Shown in pieces: positions 44,604 through 54,140 of a stretch of 64,000 bases of DNA. Below the pieces are notes generated by a model, which saw only the letters and a list, made by a program, of their open reading frames with translations, was not told the origin of the DNA and made no database searches. The first letter of the stretch is position 1, and every line of letters begins with the position of its first letter. Position numbers and translations under genes: made by a program. The stretch is taken from NCBI GenBank assembly GCA_009738435.1, contig CP046522.1, forward strand, positions 2,883,249 through 2,947,248. Direction: 5' to 3'. Source of the DNA: Clostridium bovifaecis. Its GTDB lineage: Bacteria > Bacillota > Clostridia > Clostridiales > Clostridiaceae.

Positions 44604-45869
44604 ATGTTTAAGAAACTTAGAAATAAATTCCTTTTTCTTAATTTAGTTATAATTTCTGTTATGATGATGATTTCTTTTATCTCTATATATTTAATAACCT
44701 ACAACACTGTTCGTAGAGACATAGACCTAGAACTCCATAAGATATCGGAATTTAATCGAAAACCAAAGGAAAACCCTAAGGAATTAACCTCAAGAGATCC
44801 AATGATCAATCTTAATAAAGTTGAACCTCATCCTGAGCGTTCAATTTCTTTTACCTTAACAACGGATAATAATGATATTATAACAAGCTCTTTTTCTATA
44901 CTTAATATGGACGAAGAATTCTATGAAACAGCAAAAGACATGGCTTTATCTCAAAATTTTGATAAGGGAAATTTTAAGCTAGATGATACCCATTGGGCAT
45001 TTATGAAAATACCCTATATAGGTGGATACAGAATTGTATTCTTAGACATAACCTCAAGACAAGGCATTCTTACTAATCTTATATATACCTTTTTAGTTGC
45101 TGCCCTTATTATGTTGATTGTTATCTTTTTTATAAGTAAATTTTTTGCTAATAAATCTATAAAACCAATTAAAGAAGCCTTTGACAAGCAAAAACAATTT
45201 ATTGGGGATGCCTCACATGAACTAAAAACTCCACTGTCTGTTATCAGTACTAATGTAGATGTCCTATTATCCAATAAAGAGGACAGCATATCAAATCAAT
45301 CAAAATGGCTTTACTATATTAAATCTGAAGTAGAAAGAATGAGCAAATTAACTAATGATTTATTATATCTAGCACAAATAGATTATTCAGATGTAAAAAT
45401 GATTTTTTCTGATTTTAATTTAAGTGAGGCAGTGGAAAACGTAATTTTAACTATGGAAGCCCTTATCTTTGAGAATGGTATCTCATTAAATTATGAACTT
45501 GAACCAAACCTAGTTATTCGCGGAAACGCTGAACAGGTTAAACAAGTAATTATGATACTTTTAGATAATGCACTAAAATATACAAATCCTAAAGGAACAG
45601 TAGATATTGTTTTAAAGAAAACCTTTAATAATATTTTTCTATCCGTAACTAATACTGGCAAAGGAATCCCAGGTGAATCTATAGATAGGATATTCGATAG
45701 ATTTTATCGTATTGATAAATCTCGTTCTCGAAGCATAGGCGGTTATGGTCTTGGCTTACCTATTGCCAAAGCTATAATTGAACAGCATAAAGGAACAATT
45801 TCAGTCAAAAGTGTTTTAAATGAAAATACAACCTTTAGCATTATGTTGCCAATTAGTAGCAAACACTAA
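44604..45869 (+). CDS. Membrane sensor histidine kinase
   Basis: A 421-residue kinase partner of the preceding regulator. Membrane segments at ~10-32 and ~160-182 bracket a ~125-residue outer sensor domain. HisKA has FIGDASHELKTPLSVISTNV near 205 (phospho-His in SHELKTP). The ATPase domain has the N box QVIMILLDNALKYTNPKG, G1 VTNTGKGIPGESI, F box IFDRFYRIDKSRSR and G2 GGYGLGLPIAKAIIE. No HAMP domain is evident between the second segment and HisKA. The start codon directly abuts the end of the restored regulator gene. The signal is unknown; the position beside VTC/DUF4956 suggests phosphate or an envelope cue. Confidence 0.92.
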   Translation: MFKKLRNKFLFLNLVIISVMMMISFISIYLITYNTVRRDIDLELHKISEFNRKPKENPKELTSRDPMINLNKVEPHPERSISFTLTTDNNDIITSSFSILNMDEEFYETAKDMALSQNFDKGNFKLDDTHWAFMKIPYIGGYRIVFLDITSRQGILTNLIYTFLVAALIMLIVIFFISKFFANKSIKPIKEAFDKQKQFIGDASHELKTPLSVISTNVDVLLSNKEDSISNQSKWLYYIKSEVERMSKLTNDLLYLAQIDYSDVKMIFSDFNLSEAVENVILTMEALIFENGISLNYELEPNLVIRGNAEQVKQVIMILLDNALKYTNPKGTVDIVLKKTFNNIFLSVTNTGKGIPGESIDRIFDRFYRIDKSRSRSIGGYGLGLPIAKAIIEQHKGTISVKSVLNENTTFSIMLPISSKH

Positions 45870-45903
45870 CCTTCCGCTTTATCAGCAATAAATTTAACTT
45901 CGC

Positions 45904-46169
45904 ACCATTCCTAAACCAGCATATCTTTATTCATTGCCATATGAGTACTATGAAAAATACAAAATTAGAAAGTATGGCTTTCATGGCATTGCTTTTAGAA
46001 ATATGGCTAAGGGAGTTGAAAAACTATTAGGCCGGTCATTCAAAGAATTCAAGATTGTAAACATGATGCTTGGTATATACTAGGAAAAGTACGCCAAGGT
46101 CTTGAATTCATTGGTATTGATCTGGATACGGAAAGAAATTCTTTAAAGGTGGAGGATTGGCGGCGCTAA
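45904..46169 (+). pseudogene. Acetate kinase remnant
   Basis: A dead fragment of ackA. From 45904 the frame gives TIPKPAYLYSLPYEYYEKYK and IRKYGFHGIAFRNMAKGVEK, the acetate kinase segment preceding its nucleotide site, and stops at TAG 46081. A second frame from 46083 gives KVRQGLEFIGIDLDTERN, from near the enzyme's C-terminus. The catalytic core between these is deleted and the N-terminus is absent. No pta gene is nearby. The frames are too short to be functional. Confidence 0.75.
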
Positions 46170-46171
46170 CG

Positions 46172-46218
46172 CTGAAAGTGGAAACCATTAAGCAAAACTT
46201 AATGGTTTCCACTTTCAG
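46172..46218. terminator. Perfect 21-bp hairpin between the ackA remnant and the nucleoid protein gene
   Basis: Arms 46172-46192 and 46198-46218 are perfect complements with loop CAAAA. They contain the GAAAGTGGAAA/TTTCCACTTTC words seen in other intergenic repeats. It lies 14 bp past the stop of the minus-strand gene and could end its transcript, although the T-run is poor. Confidence 0.65.
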
Positions 46219-46231
46219 TCTAAAAACATTT

Positions 46232-47269
46232 CTATTTTTCCACATAATTAGAAATATGCTTTATAGTCATATTAATAGTTCCGTCTCCATTTCTCTTTAT
46301 TTCGAATTTGCTATTATCATGATAGGTTTCTTCATTTATATAAAGATCAATATCCTTATCTATTTTAAGTCTTATTCTCTTAAACTTTTTATCTATCCAT
46401 TCTTTGTCTACAGCTACTTTCTCTACTCCACCCTCTTCTTGTATGAAATTAACAAAACTTTCCTTAATAGCTGTTTCAGCACCAAACAAGTCTTCTGCAA
46501 TTTGTTTTACGTCTACCTCTTCTTCCTCTTTTAATTTCTTCTTTATAGTGGTTCTAATAGCCTCCTGGGCCTCTGCATTCTCTTTTAAATTTGTTCTGGT
46601 CCATTTTTCTGCTGATTGAACAAAACTTTTAGTCATATCTCTTTCATTATCAATTACTGAACATCCCAAATAATTTCCTATAAAATAATTAGAACCATAT
46701 TCTTCACTATCTTTATTTTTAGTCTGCTTATCTATTACCATTAAATCAAAAGTATTTTCTTCTCTTAATGGTTTTATAAATGCACACTTCTGAATTCTTT
46801 GGCTGCTTGCTGGAAGCCCAGTATATTGCGGCACTATGTTTATACCTATCTTGTCTTCAACAAATTCTATAGTATGAACATAATTTTTTATATAATCCAT
46901 CTTCATAATGCCAAGAAGAGGTCCATACTCAGTAGATATAGAAATTACCATAAGATCACAAGAAGCTATACTGCCTTTAGACCTCATAAGTATAAACATT
47001 TGTCTCGCAAGTTCTTTGGATACTTCTAGGAAATCATTTTCTCCATTTAAAAATTCTTGAGATATTTCCTTAACTATATTTCTTTCCTTATTAAAAACTG
47101 CATATTTTAGTTCTTCATCTTTTAGACACATTTGAACGTGTTTAAATACAAATTTATATATTTCCTCATTTAAATCCAACTTATATTCGTTTAAAATAGG
47201 TTCATCTGAATTGTTATCAAGAACATGTACTACCGCCTCATTTATATTAATTTCATTTATGTACTCCAT
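46232..47269 (-). CDS. Nucleoid-associated protein (NdpA/YejK family)
   Basis: A 345-residue protein of the 37-kDa nucleoid-associated family. These bind the bacterial chromosome; the molecular role is poorly known. Family traits are the N-terminal INEAVVHVLDNNSDEPILNE, the middle IVPQYTGLPASSQRIQKCAF block near 150 and the C-terminal acidic and lysine-rich helix (KKKLKEEEEVDVKQIAEDLF) followed by FKRIRLKIDKDIDLYINEET. It is monocistronic with a hairpin past the stop. Confidence 0.85.
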   Translation of the reverse strand: MEYINEININEAVVHVLDNNSDEPILNEYKLDLNEEIYKFVFKHVQMCLKDEELKYAVFNKERNIVKEISQEFLNGENDFLEVSKELARQMFILMRSKGSIASCDLMVISISTEYGPLLGIMKMDYIKNYVHTIEFVEDKIGINIVPQYTGLPASSQRIQKCAFIKPLREENTFDLMVIDKQTKNKDSEEYGSNYFIGNYLGCSVIDNERDMTKSFVQSAEKWTRTNLKENAEAQEAIRTTIKKKLKEEEEVDVKQIAEDLFGAETAIKESFVNFIQEEGGVEKVAVDKEWIDKKFKRIRLKIDKDIDLYINEETYHDNSKFEIKRNGDGTINMTIKHISNYVEK

Positions 47270-47532
47270 ATCTTAATCACTCCTAAAAATTAAAAGTCTA
47301 TTTTAAATTACATCATATTTTCTTTAGTTAGAATTATTATAAACTTTTGTATATTAACAGTCTATAAACTTCCATTCCATAAAAGGAAACCATTTACTTA
47401 AATTGCTTATCGGATAAAAAACAGCTTATTGCTAAACAATATAATTGTATAAAAGCCTTATCTTTTAAAAGAATATATAAAAGTTAGTACCTACCTAAAA
47501 ATGTAATAAAAAAAGCTGCAGAGGTGATATTT

Positions 47533-48588
47533 ATGAAAAAACTTTTAGGAATTTTACTCTTTTCTATTTTTATTTTAGTTTCATGCACTAATCCTAAACC
47601 TTCACCTAATTCTCCCCAGTCAAATAATAAAAAATACAGTATAGAGGATTATTATCCCTTTAAAGAAAATATACTAATGAGCTATAAAGATACTGTGAAT
47701 GATTTTGGTGATGAAAATATCTATGTAGATTTTATAAATAAAAATAGAATCCAAATTAGAAGCGTTGACGGAGGTACCACTCTAGGAAGAGTACTTGAAA
47801 ATAAAAATGACCAGCTATCAATTTTAATTTCTAGAGAGGAATTCTATTATAAGGACAATTTAATAGCTATAGCTGAGAATGAGGGTGAAAAGGAAGTTAT
47901 CTTAAAAGAACCTTTAGAGGTAGGTACATCTTGGGATCTTCCTAATGGCAATAAAAGAACTATAACAAATGTTACATCAAATATTTCTACACCTTCCGGA
48001 AATTATAAGGCTCTAGAGGTAACTACAGAAGGAAAGAACTATACCACCAAAGACTATTATGCTCCTAATGTTGGACTTATAAAATCCACATTTGTTGCAG
48101 GTGATACAAAAATAACTAAATCTTTAAGTAAGATAGCGGAGAATACCTCTTTTACTCAAAGCTTAAAGCTTTACTATCCAAAGGCAATGAAAAATGATAT
48201 ACGAATAGTATCTACTAAAATTAGAACTTCTTTAAAAACAAATGAGGATATTAAAGATACTTTCCAGAAACATTTTCAAAATCCATTAATAGATAATCTA
48301 GCTTCTCTTATAAGTAAAAATACAAAAATAAATGATTTATATCTAAATACTGAGGAAAATAAAGTTTATGTAGATTTTTCAGAAGAATTTACTGATGAAA
48401 TGAATGCAGGCAGCTCAAAAGAGCTTTCTATTATAAGAAGTATTACCAATTCTCTTGGGAATTACTACAACGTAGATAAAGTATATATAAGTGTAGAAGG
48501 CGAGCCGTACACTTCAGGCCATATATCATTAGATAAGAATGAAAGTTTCATTGTAGATTATGATGATGTCATAAAAATACAAAAATAG
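47533..48588 (+). CDS. GerMN domain lipoprotein
   Basis: A 351-residue lipoprotein; the ATG at 47533 follows GAGGTGA. The signal peptide ends in LVSC (Cys18 becomes lipidated). Residues ~40-210 form a beta-rich domain (YYPFKENILMSYKDTVNDFG, LPNGNKRTITNVTSNISTPS) with no recognised match. Residues ~220-340 are a GerMN domain (SLKLYYPKAMKND, YLNTEENKVYVDFSEEFTDE, SIIRSITNSLGNYYNVDKVY), as in GerM of spore formers. It probably acts at the outer face of the membrane; a germination or sporulation role is inferred from GerM. It is followed by a CYTH gene after 78 bp. Confidence 0.85.
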   Translation: MKKLLGILLFSIFILVSCTNPKPSPNSPQSNNKKYSIEDYYPFKENILMSYKDTVNDFGDENIYVDFINKNRIQIRSVDGGTTLGRVLENKNDQLSILISREEFYYKDNLIAIAENEGEKEVILKEPLEVGTSWDLPNGNKRTITNVTSNISTPSGNYKALEVTTEGKNYTTKDYYAPNVGLIKSTFVAGDTKITKSLSKIAENTSFTQSLKLYYPKAMKNDIRIVSTKIRTSLKTNEDIKDTFQKHFQNPLIDNLASLISKNTKINDLYLNTEENKVYVDFSEEFTDEMNAGSSKELSIIRSITNSLGNYYNVDKVYISVEGEPYTSGHISLDKNESFIVDYDDVIKIQK

Positions 48589-48666
48589 TTAGTATAACAT
48601 ATGTTAATTCAGCTTTACTCGTGTTATAATTTCATGTAGTTTAAAGATGTGGATGGGGGTAATCAA

Positions 48667-49214
48667 ATGCAGGAAATAGAAACAAGAATAATAGATATAA
48701 ACATATCTGATATCAAAGATAAACTACTAAAAATAGATGCAGTAAAAGTAAAAGAAGAAAATCAAATTAATAATATTTTTGACTTCAGTGATAAAAGGCT
48801 TCTAAATGAAAAAGGATATGCAAGAATAAGGGTTGTAGAGGATACCTTAAGCAATAAGCACCATTATTATATGACCACAAAGAGACTCTTAAGTCAAGAC
48901 AAATATAAAGTAATGAGTGAACATGAAATAGAAATCAGCGATCCTGTAGTTGGAGAAAATATCCTTAAATCTCTTGGACTTGAATTAATTGAATCTATAA
49001 AAAATATAGAGAAAGCTACAAATATAAGAATACCTTAATTGAAATTGATATAAACGAAAAAAGCTTTTGTCCTTTTCCCTACATAGAAATCGAAACAGAA
49101 TTTGAGGATGAACTAGAAGAAGTGGTTCATCTCTTAGGGTATAGTTTAGAAGATACAACTTCAAAAACTATCTATGAAATATTACAAGATAAAAATAATA
49201 TAAATAGGTTATAG
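48667..49214 (+). pseudogene. CYTH domain protein, frameshifted
   Basis: A ~182-residue CYTH (adenylate cyclase class IV/thiamine triphosphatase-like) protein after restoring one base. The ATG at 48667 follows GGATGGGGGT. The N-terminus carries EIETRIIDI (the EXEXK-type start, variant), RLLNEKGYARIRVVED and HYYMTTKR. Frame 1 ends at TAA 49036-49038; in the -1 frame it continues ATKYKNTLIEIDIN, CPFPYIEIETEFEDELEEVV and stops at 49212-49214. One lost A in the run at 49020-49022 accounts for it. All key strands are present. Substrates of the family are triphosphates. Confidence 0.82.
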
Positions 49215-49231
49215 AAAAGTTTTCAGAATTC

Positions 49232-49259
49232 TTGACTTTTTCTTTTTAAGTGCTATAAT
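49232..49259 (+). promoter_or_regulatory. Promoter of tRNA-Gln
   Basis: TTGACT (49232-49237), a 16-bp spacer and TATAAT (49254-49259), about 30 bp before the tRNA. Confidence 0.8.
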
Positions 49260-49289
49260 TAATTGTTGTCAGCACTTTTAATAGAATAT

Positions 49290-49364
49290 TGCCCAATCGC
49301 CAAGCGGTAAGGCACCTGACTCTGACTCAGGTATTCGGAGGTTCGAATCCTTCTTGGGCAGCCA
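49290..49364 (+). tRNA. tRNA-Gln (anticodon CUG)
   Basis: Cloverleaf: acceptor arms TGCCCAA and TTGGGCA, D-stem/loop ATCGCCAAGCGGTAAGGC, anticodon stem CCTGA/TCAGG with loop CTCTGAC giving CTG, T-arm GGAGGTTCGAATCCTTC, discriminator G and encoded CCA. It stands alone; many Clostridia carry this tRNA in clusters. Confidence 0.95.
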
Positions 49365-49398
49365 AAAACTACACTTAATAATATTAAGTGTAGTTTTT
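49365..49398 (+). terminator. Terminator of tRNA-Gln
   Basis: AAAACTACACTTAATA pairs with the segment ending at 49397; a T5 run completes it. Confidence 0.85.
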
Positions 49399-49411
49399 AT
49401 TATGCTTTAAA

Positions 49412-49455
49412 ACAAAAGCTATTGTACCTTTTTAAGCACAATAGCTTTCGTTTTA
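49412..49455 (-). terminator. Terminator of the rpsA-like gene
   Basis: AAAAGCTATTGT (49414-49425) pairs with 49438-49448 with a T-run on the minus strand, overlapping the stop of the S1 gene. Confidence 0.8.
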
Positions 49456-50616
49456 AAATTTTAGATCTTTGAATAAATCTGCAAATAAATAATTTCCTTC
49501 ATCTTTATCGCTATATTTTTCAATTTCCTCTGTAGTTTTATTTTCAGCTTCTTTAATGCTAAGAGCCATTTTCTTTTCCTCAGCATTGACTTCCAGTATT
49601 TTAACCTTTACCCTATCTCCAACCTTTAATATTTGAGACGGCTTTGTTATGTTCTCATCAGTAATCTGTGTAACATGAACTAGCCCTTCAACACCCGGCT
49701 CTATTTCTACAAATGCACCAAAGTCCAATAGTCTTACTACAGTTCCATCTAAAATATCATTAGCTTTATGTTTACGTGCTACATTATTCCATGGATCTCC
49801 TTGTATATCCTTTAAGCCTAGTGAAATCCTTCCCTTATCTTTATCGAAGTCTATTACATAGACCTCTACTTTATCTCCTTCTTTTACAACTTCTGAAGGA
49901 TGGTTTACTCTCTTCCAAGATAAGTCTGAGTTATGAATTAATCCATCCATTCCGCCTAGGTCAACAAAGGCTCCAAATTTTGCAAGTCTTGATACAACTC
50001 CATTTCTCTTTTCTCCTTTTTTCAGAGAAGTCCAAAGTTTTTCTTTTTTATTCTCTACCTCTTTTCTTTCAACTTCTTTCCTAGATAAAACCACTCTCTT
50101 CTTTTCCATATCGAATTCTATTACCTTAACCACTAAATCTTTTCCTACAAACTGATTTAAATCTTTTACAAACGAATTTGAAACATGAGAAGCTGGTATA
50201 AAACATCTTACTCCCTTTACATAAGCAATTACTCCACCTTTAGTGACTTCATTTACCTTCACTTCTATAGTAGCCCCTGTTTTAAAACTCTCTTCTAAAT
50301 CTCTCCAAACTTTTAACTCATCTGCTTTCTTCTTAGATAAAACCACATTGCCTTCTTCATCTCTCACCTTAACTACATATACTTCTATTTTATCTCCTGC
50401 CTTTAGAGTATCCTTAAGATTTACTTCATTATTTGAAAATTCTTCTCTTTTTATAATTCCATCGCTTATGTATCCTATGTTAACTAAAACCTCACTATCT
50501 GATACCGAAATAACCTCTCCCTTTATAATATCTCCGCCATGAATTGGCTTCATAGAATTTTCTATCTCTGACATCATATCTTTCATAGATATTTCTTCGA
50601 AATTTTCACTAGTCAT
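49453..50616 (-). CDS. rpsA: 30S ribosomal protein S1-like protein (four S1 domains)
   Basis: A 387-residue RNA-binding protein with four S1 motifs at ~30-100, ~118-185, ~200-270 and ~290-360 (GDIIKGEVISVSDSEVLVNI, GGVIAYVKGVRCFIPASHVS, NGVVSRLAKFGAFVDLGGMD, DGTVVRLLDFGAFVEIEPGV). I choose ATG 50616, since GGAGAG lies upstream and the earlier in-frame codons look untranslated. In Firmicutes the protein is smaller than E. coli S1 and helps load structured mRNAs on the ribosome. It is stand-alone here, not fused to ispH as in some Clostridia. Confidence 0.9.
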   Translation of the reverse strand: MTSENFEEISMKDMMSEIENSMKPIHGGDIIKGEVISVSDSEVLVNIGYISDGIIKREEFSNNEVNLKDTLKAGDKIEVYVVKVRDEEGNVVLSKKKADELKVWRDLEESFKTGATIEVKVNEVTKGGVIAYVKGVRCFIPASHVSNSFVKDLNQFVGKDLVVKVIEFDMEKKRVVLSRKEVERKEVENKKEKLWTSLKKGEKRNGVVSRLAKFGAFVDLGGMDGLIHNSDLSWKRVNHPSEVVKEGDKVEVYVIDFDKDKGRISLGLKDIQGDPWNNVARKHKANDILDGTVVRLLDFGAFVEIEPGVEGLVHVTQITDENITKPSQILKVGDRVKVKILEVNAEEKKMALSIKEAENKTTEEIEKYSDKDEGNYLFADLFKDLKF

Positions 50617-50794
50617 ACAACATCTCTCCTCATTCTTACAAATTATAATATTAAAAATATTCATTCTATTATAGTATAACAAAATTTTAGCAAATGATAA
50701 ACAAAGTTCTTGGCTTCATTGAATAAATCATGCTTTTGTAAGACACACTACTTCTATCTGATACAGAGTTTACTATAAATATAGGAGTGATACC

Positions 50795-51190
50795 ATGATT
50801 AGAAAATTCTATAAAAGTATTTTTAATGTAGTAGGAGCCTTATTAATTATCTCTCACTTATTATTTATAAATACTGCTAAAGCTTATACCCCCATAAGCC
50901 CACAGGATGTTATGGATCATATAAACGCCTCATCACTTATGCTAGTAATCGATCTTAGGACTAGACAAGAATTTGATGGTGGGCACCTTCCAACAAGCAT
51001 AAATATTCCTATAAATAAACTTTCAAGCGAAATGAAATCAAAAAACATCACATATCCAACTAGAATCATAGTGTATAGTGATACAGATAAAGCTTCCGAT
51101 AAAGGTGCCAAACTTCTTGAAAGCTTGGGTTATACGGATGTATGGAGTATGGGCAGTCTTAATCGATGGACCTACAGGCTTACAAAATAG
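50795..51190 (+). CDS. Exported rhodanese-like protein with Ser in place of the active Cys
   Basis: A 131-residue protein with a signal peptide (residues 1-30, LLIISHLLFINTAKA). The rhodanese fold shows MLVIDLRTRQEFDGGHLPTSINIPI (~48-73) and KGAKLLESLGYTDVWSM. Where active sulfurtransferases have the VVYCRxGxRS loop, it reads IVYSDTDKAS (~90), with serine in place of the catalytic cysteine. It cannot carry a persulfide by the usual route, so a binding or structural role outside the membrane is more likely. It is monocistronic. Confidence 0.85.
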   Translation: MIRKFYKSIFNVVGALLIISHLLFINTAKAYTPISPQDVMDHINASSLMLVIDLRTRQEFDGGHLPTSINIPINKLSSEMKSKNITYPTRIIVYSDTDKASDKGAKLLESLGYTDVWSMGSLNRWTYRLTK

Positions 51191-51194
51191 CCTC

Positions 51195-51223
51195 TTGACA
51201 GCATTCTCTATTTAATCTATAAT
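51195..51223 (+). promoter_or_regulatory. Promoter of the leuS T-box transcript
   Basis: TTGACA (51195-51200), exactly 17 bp, TATAAT (51218-51223). Confidence 0.88.
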
Positions 51224-51239
51224 TAAGAATCAAAAGACT

Positions 51240-51475
51240 ATAATACTATATTGCTTTGATAAGGAGTAGTAATATTTGATTCAATTTTAGGGAGCTGTCG
51301 GGTAGTGCAAGGCAGTATTGATAGAATATGAACTTGCCTTGGAGCTTGTCTGTTAAAAACAGACACGGATTAAACCGTTATTTTTTGAAGTGAAGCTTAT
51401 TGCTTAATTAGAGTGGTACCGCGGAATTGCAACTTTCGTCTCTTAGAATAGAGATGGAAGTTTTTTTGTTCTTAA
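51240..51475 (+). promoter_or_regulatory. T-box riboswitch leader of leuS (leucine)
   Basis: AGAGTGGTACCGCGG at 51410-51424 is the T-box. The terminator stem (about 51430-51470, CGTCTCT/AGAGATG core) ends in T7. In Stem I the specifier position reads GAA-CTT-G, with CTT (Leu) at 51333-51335, which matches the downstream gene. Uncharged tRNA-Leu should allow read-through. Confidence 0.93.
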
Positions 51476-51512
51476 ATACATATTATTGACTTAAAACTAA
51501 GGAGGTAACTTT

Positions 51513-53951
51513 ATGGCTAACTACGGAACATCTGTAGATAAAAAGTGGCAAACTAAATGGGAAGAGTCTGGTCTTCATAATTTTGATGAGAAAGCATCAG
51601 GAGAAAAATTATACGTACTTGAAATGTTCTCATACCCTTCAGGTGCAAAATTACATGCAGGACATTGGTTTAACTATGGTCCTACAGATTCTTGGGCGAG
51701 ATTTAAAAAGATGCAGGGATATAATGTATTTCAACCTATGGGCTTCGATGCCTTCGGTCTTCCTGCTGAAAACTATGCAATAAAAACTGGAATACATCCT
51801 AAAGATTCTACAATGCAGAACATAGCTAATATGGAAGAACAACTAAAAGCTATGGGAGCAATGTTTAATTGGGATCACGAAGTTATAACATGTCTTCCTG
51901 ATTACTACAAATGGACACAGTGGGTATTCCTAAAGTTATTTGAAAAGGGCCTTGCATATAGAAAGAATGCGCCAGTAAATTGGTGCCCTAGCTGTAATAC
52001 AGTTCTTGCAAATGAACAGGTTATAGAAGGACATTGCGAAAGATGCGATTCTGAGGTTCAAAAGAAAGCTCTTACTCAATGGTTCTTAAAGATAACAGAC
52101 TACGCTGATGAACTATTAGAAAAGCTAGATGGATTGGATTGGCCTGAAAAGACTAAAGCAATGCAAAAACACTGGATTGGAAAGTCTAAGGGTGCAGAAG
52201 TTACATTTAAAGTTGAAAATTCTGATTTGACATTCGACGTGTTTACTACAAGAGTAGATACCTTAAATGGAGTTACTTATGTAGTATTAGCCCCAGAGAC
52301 TCCTCTAGTTGATGAGATCACCTTAGATGAATATAAAAAAGCTGTTGAGGAATATAAAGTTCAAGCACAAAAGCAATCAGATATTGAAAGACAATCTACA
52401 ACAAGAGAAAAAACAGGGGTATTCACTGGTTCTTATGCTATAAATCCTGTTAACGGAAAAAGAGTTCCTATATGGGTTGCAGATTATGTTCTAGCTACTT
52501 ACGGAACAGGATGCGTAATGGCAGTTCCTGCCCATGATGAGCGTGATTTTGCCTTTGCTACTAAATATAATTTACCCATAGTTAGAGTTATAGAAGGTGG
52601 AGATTCTCTACCTTACACTGAATATGGAACTCTAGTAAACAGTGGCGAATTTGACGGTACTTTTGGCGAGGCTGCTAAAGAAGCTATTGTAAAGAAACTT
52701 AAAGATCAAAATCTTGGAAATTGGAAAGTGAATTACAGACTTCGTGACTGGCTTGTATCAAGACAGAGATATTGGGGAGCTCCTATTCCTATAGTTTATT
52801 GCGATAAATGCGGAACAGTAGCTGTACCTGAAGAACAATTACCAGTAGAGCTTCCTTATGATATCGAGTTTACTCCTGATGGTAAATCTCCACTTTCTAA
52901 GAACGAGGCCTTCTTAAATACAACATGTCCTAAATGTGGAGGTCATGCAACTCGTGAATCTGATACTTTAGATACATTTGTATGTTCTTCATTCTACTAC
53001 TTGAGATATGTAGATAATAAAAATGAAGAGAAATGCTTTGATTCTGATAAAGTCAACACCATGCTTCCTGTAGATAAATATGTTGGTGGGCCTGAACATG
53101 CTGTAATGCATCTTCTATATGCAAGATTTATTACAAAGGCACTTAGAGATATGGGATATTTAAACTTTGATGAACCATTTAAATCCCTTACTCACCAAGG
53201 CCTAATACTTGGGCCAGATGGCATGAAGATGAGTAAATCAAAAGGAAACACTATATCTCCAGATGATTACATCAAAGAGTTTGGTGCTGATGTATTTAGA
53301 ATGTACCTTATGTTTGGATTTGCATACTCTGAAGGTGGAGCTTGGTCTGATGACGGAATAAAATCTATAGGAAGATTTGTAGATAGAGTTGAAAGACTTC
53401 TAGAGGATGCTAGAGCTGAATTGTCAAACTCTAGCAATGCAAATACCTCTATGGATAAAGCTGAAAAAGAGCTTAATTATGCAAGACACTATGCAATACA
53501 ACACGTTACAGAAGATACAGAAAAGTTCCAGTTCAATACAGCTATTGCTAGAATGATGGAATTCACAAACGGGCTATCTAAATACTTAAATAATGAAAAT
53601 AAGAATGTTAAATTCTTAGAAGAAACAATTTCTGACTACATCAAACTTTTAGCTCCTTTTGCACCCCATTTTGCAGAAGAGCAGTGGGCACTACTAAACA
53701 AAGACTTTTCAGTATTTAATCAATCTTGGCCAAAGTTTGATCCTAGTGCATTAATTAAGGATGAAATTGAAATAGCTATTCAAATAAGTGGTAAGATAAG
53801 AGCTAGAATGAACATTCCTACTAATCTTACTGAGGATGAAATTAAAGAAACTGCTCTTAATAATGATACTATAAAAGAAGCTCTTGAAGGCAAAAACGTT
53901 ATGAAGGTTATTGTTGTAAAGGGAAGACTCGTTAATATAGTAGCCAAGTAA
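51513..53951 (+). CDS. leuS: Leucyl-tRNA synthetase
   Basis: An 812-residue class I synthetase that charges tRNA-Leu. The HIGH-like motif is [14 protein letters not shown] (~39-52) and KMSKS occurs as [10 protein letters not shown] (~568-577). The CP1 editing domain is present between them, with the [19 protein letters not shown] and [20 protein letters not shown] blocks of the hydrolytic site. A C-terminal anticodon region follows. Length fits bacterial LeuRS. GGAGGTAA precedes the ATG. Expression is set by the T-box leader upstream. Confidence 0.97.
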   Translation: MANYGTSVDKKWQTKWEESGLHNFDEKASGEKLYVLEMFSYPSGAKLHAGHWFNYGPTDSWARFKKMQGYNVFQPMGFDAFGLPAENYAIKTGIHPKDSTMQNIANMEEQLKAMGAMFNWDHEVITCLPDYYKWTQWVFLKLFEKGLAYRKNAPVNWCPSCNTVLANEQVIEGHCERCDSEVQKKALTQWFLKITDYADELLEKLDGLDWPEKTKAMQKHWIGKSKGAEVTFKVENSDLTFDVFTTRVDTLNGVTYVVLAPETPLVDEITLDEYKKAVEEYKVQAQKQSDIERQSTTREKTGVFTGSYAINPVNGKRVPIWVADYVLATYGTGCVMAVPAHDERDFAFATKYNLPIVRVIEGGDSLPYTEYGTLVNSGEFDGTFGEAAKEAIVKKLKDQNLGNWKVNYRLRDWLVSRQRYWGAPIPIVYCDKCGTVAVPEEQLPVELPYDIEFTPDGKSPLSKNEAFLNTTCPKCGGHATRESDTLDTFVCSSFYYLRYVDNKNEEKCFDSDKVNTMLPVDKYVGGPEHAVMHLLYARFITKALRDMGYLNFDEPFKSLTHQGLILGPDGMKMSKSKGNTISPDDYIKEFGADVFRMYLMFGFAYSEGGAWSDDGIKSIGRFVDRVERLLEDARAELSNSSNANTSMDKAEKELNYARHYAIQHVTEDTEKFQFNTAIARMMEFTNGLSKYLNNENKNVKFLEETISDYIKLLAPFAPHFAEEQWALLNKDFSVFNQSWPKFDPSALIKDEIEIAIQISGKIRARMNIPTNLTEDEIKETALNNDTIKEALEGKNVMKVIVVKGRLVNIVAK

Positions 53952-54070
53952 ACATTTTGTGCTACAAAATGTTTAGGTTAAGCGGCAAAGCCGCTGTTAG
54001 AAGAACTTGTTAGGAGTTAGAAGTTAGGGGATATTCACTAACTTCTAACTTAGCGCTTTAGGGCCTAACT
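53951..54070. repeat. Cluster of several hairpins after leuS
   Basis: In 120 bases there are AACATTTTGT/ACAAAATGTT (53951-53960, 53964-53973), AGCGGC/GCCGCT (53981-53986, 53990-53995), AGTTAGAAGTTAG (54015-54027) with a perfect complement at 54038-54050, and a GC-rich tail. The words belong to the dispersed intergenic repeat family. Confidence 0.65.
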
Positions 54071-54096
54071 AGGCCTTTGCCTCTAATTTAAAATAT

Positions 54097-54140
54097 ATAA
54101 ATAAAAGAGAAATGCTGCAGCATTTCTCTTTTATTTATAT
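54097..54140. terminator. Bidirectional terminator between leuS and the alarmone synthetase
   Basis: A nearly uninterrupted palindrome centred on CTGCAG (stem about 20 bp, AT-rich ends giving T-runs on both strands). It partly overlaps the 3' end of the minus-strand gene. Confidence 0.85.

Noticed and set aside
45904..46169. A functional short acetate kinase-related gene.
   Set aside because: Two frames with an internal stop, no start codon with ribosome site, and the catalytic middle is absent.
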